64,000 nucleotides of DNA from Endozoicomonas sp. 8E. Lineage in GTDB: Bacteria > Pseudomonadota > Gammaproteobacteria > Pseudomonadales > Endozoicomonadaceae. Below, piece by piece: positions 17,725-26,526 of this stretch. A model generated the notes under the pieces. It was not told where the DNA came from. It saw nothing but the letters and a program-made list of their open reading frames with translations, and made no database searches. Numbering within the stretch: position 1 is the stretch's first letter; the number at the start of each line of letters is the position of its first letter. A program made the position numbers and the translations under genes. Location: positions 6,796,001 to 6,860,000 of the forward strand of contig NZ_CP120717.1 in the NCBI RefSeq assembly GCF_032883915.1, written 5' to 3'.

Positions 17725-18735
17725 TCAATGCTGATCTGGCACTTCTCTGACTATTTCGTTGCCAGAGGCTTTTCCCTCGAAAAAAGCTCTGGCATTGCTC
17801 AGTGTGGTTTTGGCAATGGCCATCAGCGCCTCTTCGGTAAGGAATGCCTGGTGGCCGGTAAAGATAACGTTGTGACAGGCTGAAAGGCGTCTGAAAACAT
17901 CGTCCTGAATCACCTCATCGGACAGGTCTTCAAAAAACAGATCCTGCTCGTTTTCGTAAACATCCAGCGCCAGTCCACCCAGAATCCCTTTTTTCAGAGC
18001 GTCCATTGCTGCCACTGAATTCAGCAGTTTACCCCTGCTGGTATTGACCAGTAACACTCCGGGTTGCATCTGGTTAAATGCGTCCTCATTGATCATGTAC
18101 TCGTTGTCTTTCGTTAAAGGGCAGTGCAGGGTGATCAGCTTGCTTTGTTGCAACAGCTGATTCAGGGAAACATAATCTCCGCCCAGATCTTCAAAAGCCG
18201 GGTTCGGATAAGGATCGTACCCCAGCAGTTTGCAACCAAAGCCTTTCAGAATACGGGCAGCAGCCAGACCGATTTTGCCCGTGCCAATGACCCCTGCTAC
18301 ACGACCATGGAGGTTAAACCCTGTCAGCCCTTCCAGTGAGAAATTGGCATCCCGGGTTCTCTGGTACGCTTTATGGGTTTTGCGATTCAAGGTCATGATC
18401 AGGGCAATGGCGTGCTCAGCCGTGGCCTCGGGAGAATAAGCCGGAACTCTTGCTACGATGATACCCAGCTCTTTTGCCGCATCCAGGTCAACATTGTTAA
18501 ACCCGGCACAGCGCATAAGCAGAAGTCTGATGTTGTACTCCGCCATGACACTCAGAACCGGCCGACTTAGATCGTCATTAACAAAAGCGCAGACGGCATC
18601 ACCTGCCCTGGCCAGGTGAGCGGTTTTTTCATCCAGTCGCATATCAAAGTATTCCAGCTCAAAGCCGAAGTCGGCATTGTACAGGTCAAAGGATTCACGA
18701 TCGTATTTTTTGGCATTAAAGATACAGATTTTCAT
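17725..18735 (-). CDS. ldhA: D-lactate dehydrogenase (fermentative)
   Basis: This 336-residue NAD-dependent D-2-hydroxyacid dehydrogenase reduces pyruvate to D-lactate. It shows the family fold order: an N-terminal catalytic half (CAGFNNVDLDAA), then the Rossmann motif GVIGTGKIG near residue 150, the catalytic Arg in NTSRGKLLNS, the Glu in VYENEQDLFF and the His in TGHQAF. Length and these motifs match E. coli LdhA (329 aa). The start MKICIFNAKKYD agrees with the family. The first 22 codons and the upstream DNA are duplicated at 20927-21093, where the second copy of the gene is decayed. A cidA/lrgA-like start lies divergently upstream in both copies, but only the distal one is a complete gene. 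Confidence 0.95.
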   Translation of the reverse strand: MKICIFNAKKYDRESFDLYNADFGFELEYFDMRLDEKTAHLARAGDAVCAFVNDDLSRPVLSVMAEYNIRLLLMRCAGFNNVDLDAAKELGIIVARVPAYSPEATAEHAIALIMTLNRKTHKAYQRTRDANFSLEGLTGFNLHGRVAGVIGTGKIGLAAARILKGFGCKLLGYDPYPNPAFEDLGGDYVSLNQLLQQSKLITLHCPLTKDNEYMINEDAFNQMQPGVLLVNTSRGKLLNSVAAMDALKKGILGGLALDVYENEQDLFFEDLSDEVIQDDVFRRLSACHNVIFTGHQAFLTEEALMAIAKTTLSNARAFFEGKASGNEIVREVPDQH

Positions 18736-18858
18736 GATCGGTTGGTTCCTCTTTTCACTGGCATGAGCAGTTAACAGCCATGAGCTCTGGGCTGCTGATA
18801 AGGATCATAGCGGAGTTTTTTTAGTGAAAATAGCCTTTCTATGCCAACGTATGGCAGC
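18670..18858. repeat. Segmental duplication, copy 1 (ldhA 5' end and upstream)
   Basis: The start of ldhA, its upstream region and the first bases of a divergent gene (GTGAAAATAGCCTTTCTATG) are repeated at 20927-21093. Here the divergent gene breaks off after GTATGGCAGC, so only the intergenic part and about a dozen codons remain. Confidence 0.85.
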
Positions 18859-19061
18859 TCTTCCGCGCTGTGGTCTGATTTGAATCTCCCGGGTTAGCCG
18901 GGCGGGTCGGGTATCGCTGATCCGGCCTTAAACGCCAGGAATTTTGCGACACTGATCAGCAAGCAAAACATAATGTTGCGAACTGTTCTGATGTGAACGT
19001 TTGAAATTTGAATCTTTTCTACTACCTTTTCCAGAGGATTTTATTAAATGATAGGGATTTT

Positions 19062-19748
19062 ATGAAAACTATATTTTTTGGGGCGATGCTGATTATCGCC
19101 GTGACGGGCTTCTGTTCAGAAGAAAATGAATCTATTTGTGTTGATAACCGATTTTTTTTCCAAATCAATAACCCCGATGACTATGAAGTGAATATCAAAT
19201 TTTTGGACGAAAGTTCAAATCTGCTTTATGAGCATGACTTATTCAATGGATTACATCCTGGTGCTATAACGAAAAAAGTATTGATTGATTTTTCTTCTCG
19301 GGTAATAACGGTGAAATCAATTTTGTTAAATGGCAATTCCAAGGTTATAGCCAAAGAAAAGGAAAGTGATAAAGATGATAAAATTGAAGAAATTTTACCA
19401 TCGAACTATCTAATTACCATGACTCGCACCAGCGATCATGATACTGAATTGATCTCCAATCAGTGTTATTCATCTAATGATCAGGAAAAGGTTGAGATAC
19501 TACAAGCCTCTACAAATACTTTTCTAAATCAATTAAACATTTTTGAATTGAATATGAGACTTTTTGGAGCCACTGAGATAGATGAAAGTAAAAAGGAACA
19601 GTTGTTTAACGAGAAAATTCATTCTCTTGGCTATAAAAAAGATGCCTGTGGCAGATATGTTCATATTAACAGTTCATCATCAAATTTAGACGACTGCGTC
19701 AGTATTGCTATCCCAGTCCTGCCAGAGCCCGGGTTGCCGTTAAGATAA
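19062..19748 (+). CDS. Secreted protein of unknown function
   Basis: The 228-residue product begins MKTIFFGAMLIIAVTGFCSE, a Sec signal peptide with a possible lipobox-like Cys (VTGFC). The mature protein is acidic, Asn/Ser/Lys rich and has six cysteines. The coding DNA is clearly more A+T-rich than the neighbouring ldhA and lrgB, which suggests foreign origin. AGGGA five bases before the ATG at 19062 supports this start over an in-frame one at 19008. It lies inside the material inserted between the two copies of the ldhA duplication. No family is recognised. Confidence 0.65.
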   Translation: MKTIFFGAMLIIAVTGFCSEENESICVDNRFFFQINNPDDYEVNIKFLDESSNLLYEHDLFNGLHPGAITKKVLIDFSSRVITVKSILLNGNSKVIAKEKESDKDDKIEEILPSNYLITMTRTSDHDTELISNQCYSSNDQEKVEILQASTNTFLNQLNIFELNMRLFGATEIDESKKEQLFNEKIHSLGYKKDACGRYVHINSSSSNLDDCVSIAIPVLPEPGLPLR

Positions 19749-19846
19749 GGTGCTCTGTAGGGGACAATTCTCTAATGAATCTTGATATAAAAGGGAGAGT
19801 GGGTACTCGCCAGCAGGTTTAAGCGCAAGCTTATTAAATCAAGCTG

Positions 19847-20335
19847 AATGGTTTCTGCCTTTGCGAGAATGACTATCGAAGGAGTATCAATGCTTTATGG
19901 GTTTATTGCCGGTTTCATTCCCGGCTTCACTCCCGTCATTCGCGGTTTCACTCCCGTCATTCCCGGTTTCACTCTCGTCATTCCCGGTTTCACTCCCGTC
20001 ATTCCCAGTTTCACTCCCGTCATTCCCGGTTTCACTCCCGTCATTCCCGGTTTCACTCCCGTCATTCCCGGTTTCACTCCCGTCATTCCCGGTTTCACTC
20101 CCGTCATTCCCGCGAAGGCGGGAATCCACACTGACTCACCATCAGAACCATACTTGCCCGCCCCCCCTTGGCCTTGTCATTCCCTAGAAGGCGGAGACCC
20201 ACTGTTGGCGCTGGATTCCCGCCTTCGCGGGAATGACGATTTCCTTCGCGGGAATGACGATTTCCTTCGCGGGAATGACGTTTTCCTTCGCGGGAATGAC
20301 GTTTTCCTTCACGGGAATGACGACCTCCTACTTAG
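19847..20335. repeat. Palindromic element copy D with 21-bp tandem array
   Basis: This degenerate relative of the palindromic element contains about nine tandem copies of a 21-base unit (CCCGTCATTCCCGGTTTCAC plus one base) between about 19909 and 20110, then the CGCGAAGGCGG core, and then four to five copies of TTCCTTCGCGGGAATGACGA between 20220 and 20330. In other copies these units occur once to three times, so this one has undergone tandem expansion. The repetitive reading frames across it (VIPGFTP-type) are not genes. Confidence 0.85.
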
Positions 20336-20419
20336 TTTGATGAACACGACAAGCGGTTTAACAAAATCGAGGATACCCTTCCATCGTCGTAGATCACCTT
20401 CAGAAATAACCACGCCACC

Positions 20420-20992
20420 TGAATACCCACTCTCTTGCCATATCCAGATCAGCATTGTTAAATCCGGCACAGCGCACGGACAGAAGTCTGATATCATATT
20501 CCACCATTGCACTCAGAACCGGCCAACTGATATCGTCATTAACAAAAGCACAAACTGCATCACCCGTCCTGACCCGGTGTGTGTTTTTTCTCACCCAGAT
20601 GAATAGCAAAGTATTCCCGTTCAAGAGGCTGTCGCAAAACTCCAACAGCTCGTTCCCATGCTCTGAGGTCGTCATTCCCGCGAAGGCGGGAATCTAGCGC
20701 CAACGGTGGATCTCTGCCTTCTCGGGGATAACAAGGCCGGTGGGGGCACCGGGCAGTATGGTTCTGGTGGTGAGTCAGTGTGGATTCCCGCCTTCGCGGG
20801 AATGACGAGAATGAAGCCGGGAATGACGGGAGTCAACTCGTTCCCACGTTGGAGAGAGTTTTGCGACACTCTCACAGAGCGTGGGAACGAGTTGTTAGAG
20901 TTTTGCGACACGCTCTCAAAGCTTTAGTCGGCATTGTACTGGTCAAAAAATTCACGATTGTATTTTTTGGCACTATAGATACAGATTTTCAT
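20420..20992 (-). pseudogene. Decayed second copy of ldhA, split by a repeat element
   Basis: The minus strand from 20992 encodes an LdhA start very similar to the intact gene (MKI, then NRE-type, YNAD). It is interrupted at 20926-20916 by the palindromic element, and resumes at 20625 with HRVRTGDAVCAFVNDDISWP and LSVRCAGFNNADLDMARE, matching LdhA residues 40-90. The frame then shifts and the match is lost by about 20420, so the Rossmann domain and catalytic residues are gone. Confidence 0.85.
20626..20916. repeat. Palindromic MITE-like element, copy C, inserted in ldhA remnant
   Basis: The element is bounded by GGCTGTCGCAAAACT on the left. On the right it has two successive ends, at about 20857-20871 and 20897-20911 (AGTTTTGCGACACGC). 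Comparison with intact ldhA places the insertion inside the codons for ELEYF/FGFEL; TCAA occurs at both edges and may be the target-site duplication. The internal order is inverted relative to copy A. Confidence 0.85.
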
Positions 20993-21093
20993 GATCGTTC
21001 AGGTACCTTTATTTACTGGTATGGGCAGTCTGGTTAAGCATCATAGCGGAGTTTTTTAGTGAAAATAGCCTTTCTATGCCAACGTATGGCAGC
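20927..21093. repeat. Segmental duplication, copy 2
   Basis: This is the counterpart of 18670-18858: ldhA start, intergenic region with AGCGGAG, and the GTG start of the divergent gene. Here the rightward gene (cidA/lrgA-like) is complete and the leftward one is dead, the reverse of copy 1. Confidence 0.85.
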
Positions 21094-21436
21094 CTGGCTA
21101 AGCAGTGTCATTATTCTGATGGCCTGTCTGTGGACAGGCGACCTGTTCAGCGTCTGGATCAATCATGCCCTTCCGGGCAGTATTATCGGCATGCTGCTTC
21201 TGGCAGCCCTGCTGGGCAGCGGCCTGATTCGACTGTCCTGGGTTGAGGCCGGTGCCGGCTTTCTGGTTCGCTGGATGTCCCTGTTGTTTGTTCCCATTGG
21301 AGTCGGTGTTATCAACCAGCTGGAGCTGCTGGCCAACAGTCTTGGTGCTCTGCTGCTGACCAGTATTTTTGGGACCCTGGTTATTATGGCCATTGCCGGC
21401 TGGTTGTTTCAATGGCTGGAGCGTACACGACAATGA
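21059..21436 (+). CDS. CidA/LrgA family holin-like membrane protein
   Basis: The 125-residue protein has four predicted membrane helices and the family pattern LPGSIIGMLLLAALL in the second helix followed by WVEAGAGFLVRWMSLLFVPIGVGVI. CidA/LrgA proteins form holin-like oligomers in the inner membrane that influence export of murein hydrolases or metabolites. The GTG start at 21059 is preceded by GCGGAG at 8 bases and lies in the conserved duplicated segment; an ATG at 21086 is the alternative. The gene overlaps lrgB by four bases, the usual arrangement of this pair. In several bacteria the pair responds to pyruvate/overflow metabolism, which fits a location beside ldhA (inference). Confidence 0.88.
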   Translation: MKIAFLCQRMAAWLSSVIILMACLWTGDLFSVWINHALPGSIIGMLLLAALLGSGLIRLSWVEAGAGFLVRWMSLLFVPIGVGVINQLELLANSLGALLLTSIFGTLVIMAIAGWLFQWLERTRQ

Positions 21437-22155
21437 CGTTGTTCCTGATGTTTTCGAGCACTCCGATGAAGAGTCTGCTCTACTGTTCTCTGACAGTGGC
21501 AGTCTACCTGATCGCCTGGAAGCTTCAGAATCGTTTTAAGTATTCACTGCTTAATCCGTTACTGATCAGCATTCTGGTACTTGTGGGTATTCTTCTTGTC
21601 GGCAACATTCCTTACTCCGACTACCAACAGGGAGGTGACTGGCTAAGCAACCTGCTGGGCATCGCGGTTGTCGCTCTGGGCGTGCCTCTTTATCAACAGA
21701 TGAGGGATATTCATCGGGAGCTGCCCGGTGTAATTCTGGTGGTTTTTATTTCCAGCCTGTTTGCCCTTGTCAGCACGGTTATACTCGCAGTTCTGGCTGG
21801 TGCCGATGGTCAGGTCGCTATTTCCCTGGCACCCAAATCGGTCACAACACCCATTGCTGTTATGATTGTGGATAACCTGAATGGCGTCCCCTCTCTTACA
21901 GCTATTGCCGTCATCCTGACGGGTTTGATGGGTGCTATTTTTGGCTTGCCATTACTGTCGCTACTGAAGATCACTGATCCCAAAGCCAGAGGTATCGCTA
22001 TGGGCACGGCCTGCCATGCATTGGGCACTGCCAGAATGGCTCAAAGTTCATTGAAGGAAGGCGCTTACAGTGCGCTGGCGTTAGTACTTTCTGCCAGTAT
22101 CAGCGCCCTGCTGGCTCCCTGGGTGGTACCCCGGGTTCTTGGCTGGTTGCCCTAA
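21433..22155 (+). CDS. lrgB: LrgB/CidB family membrane protein
   Basis: The 240-residue membrane protein has the LrgB signature SLAPKSVTTPIAVMI followed by GTACHALGTARM, both conserved in CidB/LrgB/YohK proteins, and about seven hydrophobic segments. It acts with the CidA/LrgA protein encoded immediately upstream in the inner membrane. The start at 21433 (ATGA, overlapping the stop of the upstream gene) is preferred to an in-frame start at 21412 because of this translational coupling. A good terminator follows. Confidence 0.92.
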   Translation: MTLFLMFSSTPMKSLLYCSLTVAVYLIAWKLQNRFKYSLLNPLLISILVLVGILLVGNIPYSDYQQGGDWLSNLLGIAVVALGVPLYQQMRDIHRELPGVILVVFISSLFALVSTVILAVLAGADGQVAISLAPKSVTTPIAVMIVDNLNGVPSLTAIAVILTGLMGAIFGLPLLSLLKITDPKARGIAMGTACHALGTARMAQSSLKEGAYSALALVLSASISALLAPWVVPRVLGWLP

Positions 22156-22158
22156 ATT

Positions 22159-22187
22159 AGCGGCCAGGTTTTGCCCGGCCGCTTTTC
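22159..22187. terminator. Terminator between lrgB and iutA
   Basis: AGCGGCC and GGCCGCT form a GC-rich stem around a T-rich loop, followed by TTTT. It lies between two convergent genes and can serve lrgB and possibly iutA. Confidence 0.75.
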
Positions 22188-22191
22188 CTGC

Positions 22192-24420
22192 TTAATACTC
22201 TACGCGGTAACTCAGAGTGTAAGCACGACCTTCTGCATTATGAGCACTGATGCCATTGTAGGTGTCACCAGCCCACTGGCTGTAGACCGTTTCGTAGTCT
22301 TCATTCAACAGGTTGGTAATACCTGCTTTCAGTGTGCCCACCGGCATAGCGAAGGAAGCCAGCAGATCAACGGTGGTGTAACCGTCAACCTCATAACTCA
22401 CGACATTACCACCGGACACCTTCTTGCCTTTGTCGTAATCGGCAAAGGTTGTAGACTGCAGACGTATACTCATATCTTCCTGATCGTAGGTGACATAGGC
22501 CACATATTTTTCAGGAGAGACATCGGCTGCCTGCAGGTCGAGCCATTTGCCCACCTCTTCGTAGTAGCTGCGTCCTTCTGTGAAGGCATAACTACCACCG
22601 ACACTCCAGTAATCATTGACGAAGTATTCCAGGGAGCCTTCAAAGCCATACACTTTTTTCTGCTGATCCAGCAGGTCCACATTGTAATCTTCATTAAAGT
22701 CTATGGTTTTATCAGACTCGTTATAAAAGACAGAGGCATTAGCCAGCAGATCGTCAAAACGCCCACGCCAGCCCAGCTCATAGCTGTCAGTCTTGATGGC
22801 ATCCAGATTAGCTTGTGAGATATCGGTAGGATTCAGCGGCAGTGGCAAAATGGCCAGAGCGCTGTCTGGTGAAATAACATCCCTTAGAACCCTTGAAGCA
22901 TCAGGGACTTCAAAGCCCTGAGAATAGTTAGCAAACACTTCATTGCTGTCATTGAGTCGATAAACCAGACCAACGTTAAATAGAGTATCGTCATACTTTC
23001 TGACATCACCCTCTAATACGGTTACATCTGCCCAGGGAGCCAAAACAGGCAAAAACCAGGTTTCTGCCAACGGGGTGTAGTCAGCGATATCCAGCTCAGC
23101 GCGCTCATGACGCACACCTGCGTTCATTGTCAGCTGTTCGGTAATGTCCCAGGCGCTCTGCAGGTATAACCCGAGGGTCGTAGCATCAACATCCGGACCG
23201 TATTCATAAGAAGATCCTGTGGGTTCAATCACTGTGCCGCCACTGTCAATGTACTTTTGCAAATCGTGCAATTGTCCTCTCTGTTCGCCTTTATCAACAT
23301 CGTAATCAAGGCCGTAGGAGATTCTGAACGTATCGGTCAGCTCCCTGTCCAGAAGCAGCTTCACGCCATAGACTTCTGAGGTAGACGTCGACTGATTAAC
23401 AAAAGTAGTGCCGGGAGATATCGTGGAGCCTAACATATTCGGATACGGGAAGAACCTCGCATCACGCTCACGATAGTAGGTTTGCAACTGGAAATTATTG
23501 CCAAAAAAATCAGCATCACTGTAGACCAGATCAATGGAATTTCTCTTGCTGTAAGGCTGATCTTCCAGCTGCAACCCCTTAACAGGAGGCGGGGCGTCAG
23601 CAACATCTCCGCTGATCAGAGAAGAAATGTCTGGCGCATACTCAGAATCCATCTGATCATCAAAATATTGCAGTGTCGCTTCCAGACGCTGCTCCGCATT
23701 GAAGTCATAACCCAGTTTCACCAGAACATCTTTGGTATCGGTATCGCTTCGGCTGACCTGAGAGGGGTCCGGGTTAACCCGGTCACCATCGGCATCAAAA
23801 ATGCCGTCACGGCTCTCGTAAGTACCGCTGAACAGGTAATCAAAATTACCCTCACTGCCACTGATACTCTGATTCAGGGTATAGCTGCTCAGCTCATCAC
23901 CAGACACCTTAATGCCTGCTTCAGAAGCAAACTGGATATCACCTTCGGCTGGCTTACGGGTGATCACGTTGATAACACCGCCGGTCGCACCACCACCATA
24001 AATAGCGCTGGCACCGGAAATCACTTCAATACGTTCAATGTTTTCAGGACGAATCATGCTGAGCTGCCGGCTGATCTGACGGTTCTCGGTCTGAGCGATG
24101 CCATCAATCAAAACCAGAGCCTTACGACCACGGACGCTTTGCGTTCTGTCGGTCACCGTCTGGGTGCTGGGACCAAAGCCAGGGACCAGCTGTTCGAGAA
24201 TATCAGCCAGTTTCTGACCGGATACACTCTGCTGGGCCACTGCTTCACCACTGATGACCTGAACGGTCCCGGAGACATCAGAAATACTGGCTTCGGAGCG
24301 GGAAGCGGTAACGACAACTTCTTCCAGCTGGGTCACGGAATCATTGCTTTCTGCAAAAGCACTCTGACTTCCCAAGGCCATGGTTATAGCGATGGCAAGG
24401 GGCGTTTTATTAGTTTTCAT
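22192..24420 (-). CDS. iutA: TonB-dependent ferric aerobactin-type receptor
   Basis: The 742-residue outer-membrane receptor has a signal peptide ending SAFA, a TonB box (LEEVVVTASR, residues about 32-41), a plug domain with VRGRKALVLIDGI, RQLSMIRPENIERIEVI and ASAIYGGGATGGVINVITRK, then a 22-strand barrel ending in YRVEY with a terminal aromatic residue. The plug and barrel motifs (for example VDGYTTVDLLASFAMPVGTL and NLLNEDYETVYSQWAG) align well with E. coli IutA. Aerobactin synthesis genes in the same window support this substrate. A Fur-like site lies 22 bases upstream of the start, so the gene probably has its own iron-repressed promoter besides read-through from fhuCDB. Confidence 0.9.
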   Translation of the reverse strand: MKTNKTPLAIAITMALGSQSAFAESNDSVTQLEEVVVTASRSEASISDVSGTVQVISGEAVAQQSVSGQKLADILEQLVPGFGPSTQTVTDRTQSVRGRKALVLIDGIAQTENRQISRQLSMIRPENIERIEVISGASAIYGGGATGGVINVITRKPAEGDIQFASEAGIKVSGDELSSYTLNQSISGSEGNFDYLFSGTYESRDGIFDADGDRVNPDPSQVSRSDTDTKDVLVKLGYDFNAEQRLEATLQYFDDQMDSEYAPDISSLISGDVADAPPPVKGLQLEDQPYSKRNSIDLVYSDADFFGNNFQLQTYYRERDARFFPYPNMLGSTISPGTTFVNQSTSTSEVYGVKLLLDRELTDTFRISYGLDYDVDKGEQRGQLHDLQKYIDSGGTVIEPTGSSYEYGPDVDATTLGLYLQSAWDITEQLTMNAGVRHERAELDIADYTPLAETWFLPVLAPWADVTVLEGDVRKYDDTLFNVGLVYRLNDSNEVFANYSQGFEVPDASRVLRDVISPDSALAILPLPLNPTDISQANLDAIKTDSYELGWRGRFDDLLANASVFYNESDKTIDFNEDYNVDLLDQQKKVYGFEGSLEYFVNDYWSVGGSYAFTEGRSYYEEVGKWLDLQAADVSPEKYVAYVTYDQEDMSIRLQSTTFADYDKGKKVSGGNVVSYEVDGYTTVDLLASFAMPVGTLKAGITNLLNEDYETVYSQWAGDTYNGISAHNAEGRAYTLSYRVEY

Positions 24421-24441
24421 AGGTTAGCTTCTCCCTGTGTT

Positions 24442-24460
24442 TGATTATCATTCTCATTTG
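24442..24460 (-). promoter_or_regulatory. Fur-box-like site upstream of iutA
   Basis: On the minus strand the site reads CAAATGAGAATGATAATCA, three imperfect hexamers of the NAT(A/T)AT type recognised by Fur, just upstream of the iutA start. Confidence 0.7.
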
Positions 24461-24519
24461 ATCCCTGTTTTTATTTCGAGTCCGCTTCCCGCAGGTTATT
24501 GATTTTTTAAAAAGGTTAT

Positions 24520-26526
24520 TTAACGGCTTTGGACGTATTTACCACTGAGCAGTAGAAGGATGAAATAAACACCACCGGCTCCTGAAACCAGAAGACCCGA
24601 AGGAATTTCAAAAGGAGCCATCAGCGATCGTGATAGCCAGTCACTGAGTACCAGCAGCAAGGCACCCGTCATGGCGGTAGCCGGAATCAGATGTCTGTGG
24701 CTTGACATACCGCTGACGCGGCAAATATGGGGCGCCATCAATCCGATAAAAGAAATACCACCCACTGTCGCAACACTGGTTGCACTCAAAAGGGCAACCA
24801 GCAGCATCAGCAAATAGACTGAAGCCTTTACTTTAATGCCCAGCAGGGAAGGCCAGAAGGCGCCCAACTGAAGAATGTCCAGCTTTCGCCACATCAGCAT
24901 AAACATGGGTATCAGGATTAATACACCAAAAGACAGCAGATAAACCAACTCTCTGCTGGCTGCGTAGGTACTGCCTGAAAGCCATACAAGCACCTCGCTG
25001 GACTGATTACTGCCCAGTACCATAACTACGCTGATCAGTGTTGCCGAAACCGCTGAAAGACAGAGGCCAGCAAGAGCAAAAAGCTGGGGATTAAACCCGG
25101 TCATCCGACTGAGAGCCATCAAAACAAGCAAGGCAAAACCACTACCAAGCATCGACAGCATGAGCAAATCCAGACGCTCAAGACCAGGCATCATGACAGA
25201 GCCCAGAACCACAAACAAAACGCCCGTGGTCGTCAGGCCAGAAACATCGGGACTGGCCAGAGGGTTTCTCATGAGGGTCTGAAGAACCAGACCGGAGACA
25301 GCCAGCGCAGCTCCGGCAAAAGCTGCCGTTAAAACTCTGGGCCAACGCAGGTCGATCCAGGATTGGTCAAGGCCGCTGAACAGACTGAAGTAAAAAGCGA
25401 CCAGCATTAAGGACAGCAGAACCCAGAGGACTTTTGCCGGAGACACTTGAAACAGAGCACGTATTCCTGTCTCACCAGGTGCTCTGGCCAAATTGCTGAT
25501 CCTTTTACGCTGGCTCAACAGGAAAATCATGAAAGGTGCACCGACAACCGTTGTCATGGCTCCGGCCGGGATACTGTAATGCGCTTCTGACATCAGGAAA
25601 GGAATCGTTCTGGCCAGCACATCTGCACCCAGTAGCAGCAATGCACCTGTGAGGCTGGCTGCCAGCAGACGTTTCCATGCTGAGCGATAACCAAGACCAC
25701 GGGCAATGTGCGGGGCAATCAGGCCAATAAAACTGATCATTCCCACCTGACTGACGACAGTGGCAGACAAAAGCAGAGCAATCACCAGCGACAGGCCAAC
25801 GGTTCGTCTTACATTTACTCCCAGACTCTCGGCCTGCTCTCTGCCCAACTCAATCAGGTCCAGACGTCGGGCCAGCAATGTGGCAAAGAGAATCATCAGG
25901 GTAAAGATCGGCCAACTGCTGTTGATGGCCTGATAGTTAAACTGGGCAAGATTCCCTGCACCCCAGGTGTACAGACCCTCCAGACGATTCTCGAAAAACA
26001 TCAGAATACCGGCACTGAGAGCACCCAGTGACAGGGTAATTGCCATGCCAATCAGAACAAGGTTAACCGGCGAATCACTGATAGCAGTGGCCAGCCTGAA
26101 CACCAGTAAAGTGGTAAGCGCAGCACCCGCAAAGGCGACTACGACTGGATACTGGTCGGTCAATTCAGGCAACAGAACAGTTCCCAGCACTACGGCGAGC
26201 ATGGCCCCGGAGTTCACACCCAGTGTTGCCGGACTGGCAAAGGGATTTCTTGTCGCTCCCTGAATCAGCACACCCGCAGCCCCCAGTGCAGCACCGCATA
26301 ACAATGCCATCAATGTTCTTGGCAGAAGGAGCCAGGTCACTATTTCAGAGGCCATAGCATGATCGACGGGTTGCTGCAGGAACGGCAATCCATTCAATAA
26401 ATTCAGATCAATGCCAGCAGGCCCCACTGTCAGGGATACAGTGACCAGCAGGATGAGCAGAAACAATACTAATGCCGTCTTTTTAACGCCTTCATAAAAA
26501 CTGTTTACAGACTCCAGAATAAACAT
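24520..26526 (-). CDS. fhuB: Fused hydroxamate siderophore ABC permease (FhuB-type)
   Basis: The 668-residue protein consists of two FecCD-type permease halves in tandem, each with about ten membrane helices and the conserved loop for the ATPase (GLIAPHIARGLGY in the first half, GLMAPHICRVSGM in the second). The fused architecture and length match E. coli FhuB (660 aa), which imports ferric hydroxamates such as aerobactin and ferrichrome across the inner membrane. The ATG at 26526 overlaps the fhuD stop by one base and has GGAGG four bases upstream; a GTG three bases earlier would lie too close to the ribosome-binding site. Confidence 0.93.
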   Translation of the reverse strand: MFILESVNSFYEGVKKTALVLFLLILLVTVSLTVGPAGIDLNLLNGLPFLQQPVDHAMASEIVTWLLLPRTLMALLCGAALGAAGVLIQGATRNPFASPATLGVNSGAMLAVVLGTVLLPELTDQYPVVVAFAGAALTTLLVFRLATAISDSPVNLVLIGMAITLSLGALSAGILMFFENRLEGLYTWGAGNLAQFNYQAINSSWPIFTLMILFATLLARRLDLIELGREQAESLGVNVRRTVGLSLVIALLLSATVVSQVGMISFIGLIAPHIARGLGYRSAWKRLLAASLTGALLLLGADVLARTIPFLMSEAHYSIPAGAMTTVVGAPFMIFLLSQRKRISNLARAPGETGIRALFQVSPAKVLWVLLSLMLVAFYFSLFSGLDQSWIDLRWPRVLTAAFAGAALAVSGLVLQTLMRNPLASPDVSGLTTTGVLFVVLGSVMMPGLERLDLLMLSMLGSGFALLVLMALSRMTGFNPQLFALAGLCLSAVSATLISVVMVLGSNQSSEVLVWLSGSTYAASRELVYLLSFGVLILIPMFMLMWRKLDILQLGAFWPSLLGIKVKASVYLLMLLVALLSATSVATVGGISFIGLMAPHICRVSGMSSHRHLIPATAMTGALLLVLSDWLSRSLMAPFEIPSGLLVSGAGGVYFILLLLSGKYVQSR

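Noticed and set aside
19909-20110. Possible CRISPR array (regular short repeats)
   Set aside because: Units are directly abutting with no unique spacers and no cas genes; this is a minisatellite within a MITE.
19848-20606. 252-codon open frame with VIPGFTP repeats, and matching minus-strand frames at 19887-20131
   Set aside because: It is produced by the 21-bp tandem repeat of a non-coding palindromic element; all frames stay open because the unit length is a multiple of three.
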